A DNA stretch of 64,000 nucleotides from Cycas panzhihuaensis (taxonomy: Eukaryota; Cycadophyta), in the NCBI GenBank assembly GCA_023213395.1, contig CM041465.1, positions 238,645,741 to 238,709,740 of the forward strand, written 5' to 3'. The translations under genes were made by a program, and so were the position numbers. Below the pieces are notes generated by a model. That model did not search any database and was not told the DNA's origin. It saw only the letters and a list, made by a program, of their open reading frames with translations. How positions within the stretch are numbered: position 1 is the stretch's first letter; the number at the start of each line of letters is the position of its first letter. Of the stretch, positions 55,235 to 64,000 are shown one piece after another.

Positions 55235-57264
55235 TGTAAAACCCTAGTAGCGTGCTAGGGAAATATGCACACAGGAAAGGTATCAAGATTTATTAATCAA
55301 GAATGAAAATCTATACAACAACTACCATAGAGTTCTCATAGCAATAACAGTATAATCTCTAAGCAAAAATTACCCAATTTAAGTTATATGAAAAGTGTCA
55401 TAAGAAGGTGAAAAATCATAACCATTAGATCTAAGGCCCTTTTGATGAATAGCCCTAATTCTCTTTACTATTTAATAGGTTTTGAACCTTAAAATTTTGC
55501 TTAGGGGGTGTTACCCCTGATCCACTTCTAAGAGGGGCTCCATAGCTATCACCAACACCTTGGGCTCTCCCAATCATAGTAGTGGGGTTGAGCCCCCCCA
55601 CACCTCCCCAAGAAAAGTTGGTAGAGCAAACTATGTGGGAAATAAGTAAAAATTTTAGCCTCCTTATATATTATTATCATATACCTAACACTAATACTTA
55701 CCCACCCCTAAAAGAATTTTAATAGTATTCTTGCTTATCAAAAGTCTTTATGATAGAAAAATGAGTGAAAAAATTGAAGAAACTTAAGAGAAGAAAGAAA
55801 GTTAAGGGTGTGTGGAGCTTACCTTTCTAATGGTAGCTAGTATGGAAGTTATTGAAATGTTCGTGCGATGGATAATGGTTGAGAGTCTTGCAAACTTTTA
55901 TCTCCTCCCTACAAACATGGTAGTTTCCTACAAGGATGGTAAATCTATAATATCTCTAATGAAAATGATCATATATAGCTCATAAAAGGGATTAAGCTCA
56001 AAAAATAAAGAAATAATCCCAAATCTATGAGAATAAGAGAAGAAAATAGATTAGGTTGGGGTGCCTTAGAATGATAACTGTCCCATAATCTATAAGGATT
56101 CCTAAGTTATACTTAGGAACCTTCTCAACCTTGCAAATTCTAAAATCAACCAATAAAGAAGTAAACAAAATGGGAGCTATGAAGAAACATTGCCCAATCG
56201 GTGAAAGTAATTAAGAAATCAAGGAAACCTTCTAGCTAATCCTACTATAAAAGCATATACTCATGGAATATGACTATGATAAACAAAAAAGAAAGGAAGT
56301 GAAGTCGAGCAAAATGGAATGGATTACCTATACCTTTTAAAGATTTGTAGGCCAATGATTATTAGTTCTCCTCCAAGGACTCTTAAGTTGATTTGGGCGT
56401 ATGCCTGGAATCTCTAAGTGGAAGCTAGTAGGTTGAGTTAAATTACTATAATTTTAGCAAAAAAATAACATTATAATAATAGGGTTACTCAATCATAAAG
56501 ATGTCCTATTTCCTTTGAAGAAAGGAGGGGATTTATAGATGAAGTAAAGGTAAAGGGTTGGTGGTTTTCTACCCATAATATGGGAAAAATCATCAACCCA
56601 AAACCATAACTCTTATATACAGTTTCAAAGATTTAGCTTGAAAAAGAAATAAATTATAAGGACTAAAGTATGTTTAGATTCTTTGATGCGAGCTAACTTG
56701 GGGTTGATGTAGCTTACAAGATTTGACAATAGATCATTTATGAGTTGATTGTTACTATTAAAATCAAATCTAGATTAGTGACAATCATACTACAAATTTA
56801 TTTATAGTATCACAAACATATCTATGATACTATAGTAAAAAATAAAGCAGTAAAGTAACAAAGTCTATTTTTCACTAATTTTCATCATACAATCAAGAAA
56901 ACTCATAAATGGTAGGTCTTAAGGGTAGTAATCAATTAGCATCAAGTGGTAACAAGGTGAAAATAAGGTTAAATAGGCAAAAACAAGGCAATAATTAAGA
57001 AGGAAACAAGTTGCAAGTGGTTAGGGAAGTGTTGTTTCCAAATTATAAGTCTAATGGTTGGATATGGCAATTATGGATCAAGGTCCTAATCATCATTGAC
57101 ATGCAAGAGGGGTATAAATCAACTATCAAGAAAGTAATTAAGTATATTTCAACCATACAATCCTTAGATACAAATCAATAAAGAGCAAAAAGGGGCAAGA
57201 AACATACTTGTACTTATCTTACTTGGTTGAGTACCCAAACCCCATTCCCAAAAGCTAAGAAATA
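55235..57264 (-). repeat. Probable Tat-family LTR remnant or solo LTR
   Basis: The last ~85 bp (57180-57264) align with the outer end of the E2 LTR: GAAACATACTTGTACTTA against GAGACATACCTGCACTTA, then CCCATTCCCAAAAGC against TCCATTCCCGGAAGC, ending AAGAAATA where E2 ends GGGAAACA. The rest is too diverged to align by eye. The left edge at a TG near 55235 is a guess. No matching target duplication was found and no coding lies inside. Confidence 0.45.
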
Positions 57265-57444
57265 ATGAATTATTAATGGTTACCAAAAGAAAGCTACACA
57301 TTTGTAGAAACATCAATGAAGGTTGCGTATAAGTTATTTACTCATATACAATAGGTGAAATGAATGATGTCACTCCTGTGATAGTATTTTTTTAAAAATA
57401 ATTAAGTGTTTTTATATTTATTAATGAACCATACACGAGAAGTA

Positions 57445-57790
57445 TGGACTGTTCCTTCTCAGAAATATAGACTTTCATGTGCAAAAATTAGCAGAAAATG
57501 AAGCTAAACTAATACAAATGCGCAAGTAGATCACGGATAGTGAATCACCAAAATACGTACCAAAGTACTTTCTCCTTTAAGATACCATACTCAACAACAT
57601 TACAAGTGATTTAACCCTTTAAATACATAAGTAAGGGTGTTCATCCTTATGATTCTATTGGTGGCCCTACCGGCCTTACATCTTATTAGATGGCTTAGCA
57701 GTCTATATACACATCTTAGTAAACACCTTAATCCTTACTTATTGGTGGCTCTCGCTCACTAATGCTAAGGAAAGGTGGGGTTATGTTACA
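57445..57790 (-). repeat. E5 3' LTR with adjacent polypurine tract
   Basis: In element direction it begins TGTAACATAACCCC at 57790 and ends AGTCCA at 57445. It is preceded by the purine run GAGGGGGAGACC (57791-57802), which would prime plus-strand synthesis. Confidence 0.92.
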
Positions 57791-57839
57791 GGTCTCCCCC
57801 TCTAAGATGCTAAATCCTCGTAGCATTAGAGATGACGAT

Positions 57840-59300
57840 GTTGTTGGATGAACCTGTTAGATTCCTAAGTAGCTTCATCTATATCACAGCCGACCCACTA
57901 TACCAAGTGTTCAAAAATAGTGCAATTTTAGAGCCAGCACTGGAAATTGGCAAGGATTTTATTAAGAGGAATTGTAAGAGTTTGCTCTTTAAAGAGAATG
58001 GGTAAGGCTGTGTGGGGTGTAACTTTAGTACTAAAGTATTTTTTTAGGAAGGACATATGGAAAACATTATGGATGTTAGTATTTGGAGGGAGTTCAAGGG
58101 CGTAAGTAACTTCACCAAATTTATGCAGGATCTTATAAGGGCCATAGTAGTGGGGAATTAGTTTATGACCTTAATGTGACTTAAGGGATTACTGATTATA
58201 AGGTTAGAGGTAAAGGTATACTAGATCTCTAATATCAAAGGATTGATCATATTGGTGGTAGTATGTGAGTTGCTTCATTCGATTTCAGGTGGTAGCTAAA
58301 TTCTGTCAAAGGGCATGCAAGATTAGATCCATTTCTTGAAGATTTTGTTACACAAAAGTTGTCCAAAAGTTTATGTCTAGGGAATGGTGGGAAGGTGGGT
58401 GGTAGCCATAAAGAGCCAAAAACGAGACATACCAATGGTAGAATGATGAGAAGAGTTATACCTATACTTGGCCAAGGCAATCCATGAGGTCCACTTAGCT
58501 TGGTATTTTGAGGCAAAGCAACATAGATAAGTTTCTAAAGTTTTGTTTAGAACCTTAGATTGGCCATCTGTTTATGGGTGGTAGGCAGAACTCATGTTAA
58601 ATAAGGTTCTAACAGCCTTAAAGAGTTCTTTCCAAAAGGAGCTAGTAAACTTAGGGTGTTAATCATAAATGATAGATGATGGGAAGCCATGGAGGTGAAA
58701 TATAAATTGGATATATAAGTCAACGAGACGTGAGGATGAATATGAGGTGTGTACTAGGAGAAAGTGTGAGTACTTAGTTAATCGATCAATGACTACCCAA
58801 ATGGAGTTAAATCTGGCAGATGGAGGTAGGCCCGTGATGAAGTCCATGGTAATATCTTCCTGCTTACCTTAAGGAATATTTAATGGTTAGAGAAGACCAG
58901 GGAGAGGTTTGGTCTCTACTTTATTTCATTGATAGGTGTCGTATTCTAATACAAAGGCGAATATAGTGGTCTTCATATGGGGCCAAAAGAAATCTGTGTA
59001 AATCTATCGATAAGTCTTATCAAAGCTAGAGTGGCCACTAAGGGGGGATGAGTGGTATTCTATTAGGATTTTAGGGATAAATAAAGAGGAGGGATGGATA
59101 AAGATATGATTATGGTAGAGGAGGTGATTGTTAAAGGTTGACCAACCGTTATGGGTGAGAACTTTTTCTCTCCAATTATGATAGTCTGGATCAGCTTGAT
59201 TTTGAACACATAGTTCATCAAGCCAAAGTTGTTGGGGATTAATGGTGGCATGGATGCTTGGGTTAGGAACATTATCATCAGTGTGAAGATGTGGAAGGGA
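57840..59300 (-). pseudogene. E5 integrase with chromodomain remnant
   Basis: The zinc-region flank reads YHSSPLSGHSSFDKTYR. The core carries MDFITGLPPSARFNSIWVV (first Asp), RLTKYSHFLLVHTSYS, a second Asp region after a stop at about 58659, then DGQSKVLNKTLETYL (Glu). The C-terminal barrel reads GPYKILHKFGEVTYALELPP and NVFHMSFLKKYF (58030-58140). Then LV, a stop, WVGCDIDEAT and a stop then ES at 57860-57910, the chromodomain core of chromoviruses. Chromodomains direct integration to marked chromatin. Broken. Confidence 0.8.
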
Positions 59301-59392
59301 ATCTACCATTGTATTGTCTTTACCTTTTTTATATACTATTAAGAAGTCAAAGACTTGTAATTGGTGAACCCACTTAGCTTGTTCTTTAGACA

Positions 59393-59880
59393 AGAATGGC
59401 TAAGTCAATAAATTATGGAGGCTACGATGATCCATAAGAATAGTTAATTTAGAGCCTAAGAGATATTATGGCCATTTATCAATAGCGTGAAGAATAGTCT
59501 TTATCTCTTTCTGATGTGTAGAGAGACAAATCTCATGATCTTTTAATTTTCAACTTTTGAATACAATGGGATGAGAGTCTTGCATTAGGACTACACCTAA
59601 ACCAAATCTTAAAGCATTGCATTCAAGTTGGAAGGGTAGGTTGAAATCAAGAGTGATGAGGAATGAAGTGGAGATCATTACAACCTTGAGGTGAGAAAAG
59701 GCAGCATCTACTTATAGAGACCATTGGAAAGCCTCTTTGTAAAGGAGGTTGGTTAATGGGTAGCAAGAGCAGTATAATTAAGCATAAAATATTAATAAAA
59801 ACTAGTGAGCCCAAGGAATGCTCGTAGTTGGGTAAGAGTGGTAGGTGTTGGCCACGTTGTGATGACCGATATTTTATCAA
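59393..59880 (-). pseudogene. E5 RNase H
   Basis: It reads LECNALRFGLGVVLMQD (the first Asp replaced by Asn relative to the usual LETDAS pattern), PIVFKS, YLLGSKLTILMDHRSLHNLL (Asp kept), and at the 3' end SKEQAKWVHQLQVFDFLIVYKKGKDN. Stops and a frame change break it. Confidence 0.75.
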
Positions 59881-60490
59881 GGTCTACATGTATGCCTTTT
59901 GATGATATGATGTGACCCAAATAATTCAGTTCTGGTTATCCAAACTCACACTTAGATAGTTTCACATAGAGTTGGTGGTTTTGTAATATTTGAAGAACAA
60001 TTTCTAGGTGTTGGATATGGTGATCCAAGCGGGCACTATAAATAAGAATGTCATTGAAGAAAACTATGAAAAACTTTTGAAGGTAGGGACCAAAGATTTT
60101 ATTAATGAGAGCTTGGAAGGTTTCCAAGGTATTTCAAAGGCCAAAGGGCATTGCACAAAACTCAAAATAGCCATGATGTGTGCAAAATGTTATCTTATAG
60201 CAATCTTGTAGGGTAATTGGGATTTGGTAGTACCCAAATTGGAGGTCTAACTTAGAAAAAATGGTTGCGCCATGGTTTTCATCCAACATGTCATCTATGC
60301 GATGGGTGGGAAACTTATTTTTAATGGTAATCTTATTTAATTCCCTATAATCAATGCAAAGGCAAAAGGAGCCATCCTTCTTCCTAACGAAGATAATTAG
60401 GGCTACATAAGGGCTTTTACTTGGTTGGATTATGCCCATGTTAAGGAGCTCGTTTATGAGTTTCTCAATTTCATTATTTTGGAAGTATGA
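59881..60490 (-). pseudogene. E5 reverse transcriptase
   Basis: 60439-60134 reads MGIIQPSKSPYVALIIFVRK, CIDYRELNKITIKNKFP, TIFSKLDLQFGYYQIPI and FEFCAMPFGL, standard gypsy blocks. 60127-59936 has FQALINKIFGPYLQKF and FFNDILIYS, where the first Asp of the catalytic pair is Asn. It ends SKCEFG, then NYLGHIISSKGI after a stop. That change alone would abolish synthesis. Confidence 0.85.
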
Positions 60491-60702
60491 GTTCTGGTAA
60501 GGTCGAAGGCTAATAGGGTCATGGTAAGATTGGAGGTCAATTATATGATAGAAACCACGGTTGGGAGGGGTAGTGGCAGGCAGAGGGGCAAATACTTGTT
60601 CATATTGGGTAATGACATCTTAGATGCATGGATGAATTTATGGTGTGATTTGAATATTATTAAGATGGACTATATATCCTAGATGAGATTGAAGATGGTG
60701 TT

Positions 60703-61269
60703 TCATACGTCCATGAGAGACCACTTGGTTAGGGGGGGTTGCATTCTATAAATTTTGTGATTTTGACCCATGTGGTCTTTGAAGGTAATGAATGGATTTC
60801 TAGATGAGTTGTTCATACTATAGGTCCCTAGTGTTTGCAACCATTGAATTCCCAAGATAGCATCAGATCCTCCTATTAATAAGGCATAGAAATTTGAAAC
60901 CAAAAGGTATGAGCTAATTTGGACTTGGAGGTTTTCAATAACACCTACATAATGGAGTTTTTGGTGCCTTGGTAAATAACATGTGAAGCGAGTTTTTGGG
61001 ACAATATATAGGTTGAGTTGTCTGGCTATCGAAATATCAATGAAGTTAAGTGGCATGCCACCATAGATCAAGATAGATATTAGAGTCCTATGGAGGATGC
61101 CTCTAACTCTTAGGGGTTCAGGGCAGGAAGAGGTGGTGACAGTAGATATAGATACTTTGAGGTGGGGGTCTGGTATAGGTTCATCATGGGTTTCATCATC
61201 AGCCTTATGGTCAGAGTCAGAGTCAGAGGGATCATTAGGGGAGAGGGATGGGTCGATGGAGAAAACCAT
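60703..61269 (-). pseudogene. E5 protease
   Basis: An open frame of 188 residues. ISILIYGGMPLNFIDISIAR corresponds to the usual VLIDGGSTHNFI, so the catalytic Asp is Tyr. GGSDAILGIQWLQTLG and FITFKDHMGQ are the usual C-terminal blocks. The start is an internal Met. Confidence 0.8.
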
Positions 61270-61289
61270 ATGTTATGCTTTGTAAAAGC

Positions 61290-62330
61290 GACCATGCCTG
61301 AAAGTCCACTTTTTTACACACTGCATACAAAGGCCAGCCTCTAGTCAGTGTTGTGCTTAGGCTTGAGAAATTTAGATTCTTTTGGTGGATGTGTCATCAT
61401 TCTGGCAATCAGTAGATGGGTGGGTGGAATCATCCTATTGTAGCCAAGGACATGTGAAGTTATCTCGAGGACAAGAAGCATCATCAAATCGAGGTCGAGG
61501 TTGCTGGAAGTCTAATTGTCGAGTGCATGAGGATTAGGAGTTATCCTAATGAATAATTAAGGGTCTGTCTACTATAAAGTCAGCTTCTACTGCACGGGCC
61601 TACTTAAAAGATTCCTTAAGGGAGTATATTGCCATTATATTTAATGTCATTTGAATATGGTCTTGGAGTCCCACCACATAAATATCAATCGCGGTTTATT
61701 TGTCCAAGTTTTGGCTTTATGGCACATTGTTATATAAGGCTTGAAATTCATCCATGTAAGCCTCTATAGTTGAGGTCTGATTAAGCTGAGTGAGTTGTGT
61801 GAAGAAAGATTGACTCCATATATCTTCATATTATTCAAAGAAATAGCTAGTGAAGTGGGATCATGTTTAGTGAGAGGGATATTCCCACTTCTACCAATTA
61901 AACTAATGGTGAGATTGACCATCTAAGTGAATGGAAGCATATAAGAGTGGGTCCTCTCCTGACATTGGGTGAAGAGTGAAGTAGGATTCTAACTTGTTAA
62001 TCCAACTTTGAGTACACTCTCTATTCACTTTTGGATCAAAGGTAAGAATGTTGATTTTATGGTGGAAAAAGGGCTATCTTAGTGGCAAACCTCCTATATT
62101 ACCTCCTTAAAAAGGGGGAGGTTAGTTGCTTGTTGAGTTAGAAGCTCCTGTTCTTTGGAGTTGAGGTGGCAACAATTATTGAAGCTAACTGAGAATCTCT
62201 CACCTAGTGCCGTCTAGGTTAGATTTGGTAGGCATGTCATTGAGTCTATCTTTGACCTCTATTTTGAAGTTAGATAAGTCATTGGTGAACTCAAAAATTT
62301 TCTCTGTTTGAGTTTTTTCTATTAGAGCTA
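61290..62330 (-). pseudogene. E5 gag
   Basis: It reads DPKVNRECTQSWINKLESYF, DPLLYASIHLDGQSHH, LTQLNQTSTIEAYMDEFQAL and RAVEADFIVDRPL, the helical gag domain of chromoviruses. The zinc knuckle near 61305-61350 is GLCMQCVKKWTFRHGR, with the last Cys lost. Numerous stops. Confidence 0.75.
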
Positions 62331-63573
62331 AAGAAAGGAATTAAAGAAGCAGGAATAAGTAGAGAGAAGGGAAATAAATGAAGTGGGATAGAGTAAGAAA
62401 GAACATGATATAAGAATAGGGAGTTGTTATAGGGAAAGAAGGGGCGAATAAGGGGATATAGGGTGTCTATAGCTTGTTGACCCCAGATTACATAAGCAAA
62501 ATATTTGGTCCACTAGAAATAACACAAAAACTCATCAATATAGGGTGTATGAGTTTTAAGATGAATTTGAAGTGGTGGGGTCCACCAGTGGCCTAGGTAC
62601 AAAAAGAGTGAAAATTTGGGGCATAAACTAACCTAGTGCAAAATGACCCTTATGATATGCTGATCAAATTGAGGTACATGAGTTATAAGTATAATTTTAT
62701 TTTTTCCTTTTTTACACCGTAATGGCTAAGTGGAGTTTCTTTTTTTTTTTTTTTTTCTTTTTTTTTTTTTTTCTTTTTCTTCTTTTTTTTTCTTTCTTTT
62801 TTCCTTTTTTTTTTTGGGCTTAAAAGCTTGACTATTTTGACAAGTTTTGAATTTAAGCAGTAAGTGGCTTATGATCTTAATTAAGACTGAGGCAAGGGAA
62901 GTAGGGTGGGAATGATCAGATGTGTCCTACCCACTGAAAGATGAGGTGTGCTTGGTCTTATAAGCCTGTCAATAAACTTCTGATGTAGAAGTTTGGGGTA
63001 AGTAACTTCATGGCACTAACCACTAACCACTACACTACAAAACTTTAGTGGCTGATAGTTTACCTATACTAGGGAGGGTTTTGGGATCCTAAAGGGGTCT
63101 TCCTATATACCCGAAGGTACATGGATGCACACTTTCATAGCCAAGTTCTATCTAGGGTATGGTTTAGGAGTGTTATCTCCAGTCCTTCATGCAAGGGGTA
63201 GAAAAGCGACGATGTGCTTAGCCAAAATGACAGATCCATGTGATATTTAAAGACCCCCGATATAGGGTATCTACCTAACTACTTGGGTAGCCACCCAATG
63301 GTGTTATCTACCCTTGGAATATAACTCAATGTAGAAAAAGAAAACTAAAAACTGAATTAAAAGTAGAAGAAATAAATTGCTTACATTACCTAAAGGAAGA
63401 AATTCACCTTCACTTCATGACCTCTAATATGTCTTGCTACCATTACTTAATCTCCTTGGAGAGGGTACTAAGTAAAGGTCTTTCCTCAATCTCTACCTAG
63501 GTAGAGAGTGTACTCAATCATATAGAAAAAAAAAAAATTACTTTTTTAAGCAGCTTCCCATAATCGCGACATA
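62331..63573 (-). other. E5 leader with long T-rich (A-rich in element sense) tract
   Basis: No coding is visible. From 62697 to 62816 the + strand is almost all T with scattered C, so the element RNA has a purine-rich, mostly A tract here. The lengths of such tracts are prone to assembly error. Confidence 0.5.
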
Positions 63574-63585
63574 GCTCTGATACCA
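63574..63585 (-). other. E5 primer-binding site (tRNA-iMet)
   Basis: TGGTATCAGAGC on the - strand, an exact copy of the common site, two bases inside the 5' LTR end. Confidence 0.92.
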
Positions 63586-63587
63586 CT

Positions 63588-63933
63588 TGGACTATTCCTT
63601 CTCAGAAATATGGACTTGTAGGTGCAAAAATTAGTAGAAAATGAAGCCAAAATAACATAAATGTGCAAGTAGATCATAGATAGTGAATCACCAAAATGAG
63701 TACCAAAGCACTTTCTCTTTCAAGATACCATACTCGACAACATTACAAGTGATTTAACCCTTTAAATACATAAGTAAGGGTCTTCATCCTTATGATTCTA
63801 TTAGTAGCCCTAGTGGCCTTACATCTTATTAAACGGATTAGCGATTCATAAACACATCTTAATAAACACCTTAATCCTTACTTGCTGGTGGCTCCCGCTC
63901 GCTAATGCTAAGGAAATGTGGGGTTTTGTTATA
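63588..63933 (-). repeat. E5 5' LTR
   Basis: Same length as the 3' copy. Its outer end reads GTTATA where the 3' copy has GTTACA, a TG-to-TA loss in element direction. Followed by AAGTA. Confidence 0.92.
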
Positions 63934-64000
63934 AAGTACATCTTACAAAAATAGTGATTATAGTGCATGGTTACCTATGTATTTTAGTATATAGTTTCTA
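63934..64000. other. Right flank of E5
   Basis: It starts with the AAGTA duplication. Nothing else is recognised. Confidence 0.6.

Larger units (their letters stand above)
57445..63933 (-). mobile_element. E5: Ty3/gypsy chromovirus, degenerate
   Basis: Two LTRs of 346 bp (57445-57790, 63588-63933), an exact AAGTA duplication at 57440-57444 and 63934-63938, a perfect iMet-type primer site, and a polypurine tract. In element direction the order is gag, protease, RT, RNase H, integrase with a chromodomain remnant. Stops occur throughout and catalytic residues are changed. Confidence 0.93.

Noticed and set aside
62697-62816. T-rich tract that could be the poly(A) tail of an antisense retroposon
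   Set aside because: It lies inside the E5 leader with element sequence on both sides. No LINE or SINE body and no target duplication was seen next to it.

Overview
The window is repeat-rich nuclear DNA from a plant, most likely a seed plant with a large genome. I found no host gene, tRNA, rRNA, CRISPR array or prokaryotic feature. Nearly everything I can explain is LTR retrotransposon, in a nested stack. The evidence for a plant is Ty3/gypsy elements of the Tat (Ogre-like) lineage with a second RNase H, a plant mobile domain (PMD) gene inside them, a chromovirus, a Ty1/copia element, and tRNA-iMet-type primer sites. The species cannot be read from the sequence.

Layout. Bases 1-134 are an integrase scrap from another Tat element, joined abruptly to a truncated 5' LTR of element E1. 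E1 (Tat, + strand, about 135-37208) is old and full of stops. It has two insertions. E3, a Ty1/copia element (+, 10428-17971), has ~290 bp LTRs and a GGGAC/AGGAC target duplication. E2, a second Tat element (- strand, 22574-36630), has ~2.55 kb LTRs and an exact GTTTG duplication, and sits inside the E1 3' LTR. E2 is younger, more GC-rich and better preserved, but lost its reverse transcriptase, RNase H and integrase core in one deletion. From 37209 to 38980 is AT-rich DNA with an orphan primer-binding site. E4, a third and very AT-rich Tat element (- strand, 38981-54464), has ~2.3 kb LTRs and an ACTCT/ACTCC duplication. A weaker Tat LTR remnant ends near 57264. E5, a degenerate chromovirus (- strand, 57445-63933), has 346 bp LTRs and an exact AAGTA duplication.

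How the parts work together. The Tat elements encode gag, protease, reverse transcriptase, RNase H and integrase in one direction, plus a separate archaeal-type RNase H (aRNH). The most interesting feature is a gene on the opposite strand between pol and the 3' LTR in all three Tat elements (E1, E2, E4). It encodes a PMD-like protein followed by a coiled-coil tail. Comparing E1 with E2 shows that this antisense gene has its own conserved TATA block, a conserved 5'-leader intron of ~480 bp, and a conserved phase-1 intron of ~100-118 bp before the coiled-coil exon. The second intron is also in E4. Introns on this strand would not be removed from the genomic RNA, which explains how they survive retrotransposition. 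Inside the leader intron are two hairpins of the same shape (about 11 bp stem, 8 nt loop). One of them shows compensatory base-pair changes between E1 and E2. E3 landed inside the E1 copy of this gene, just after its start codon.

All domain calls come from reading translations and motifs by eye. No database search was run.
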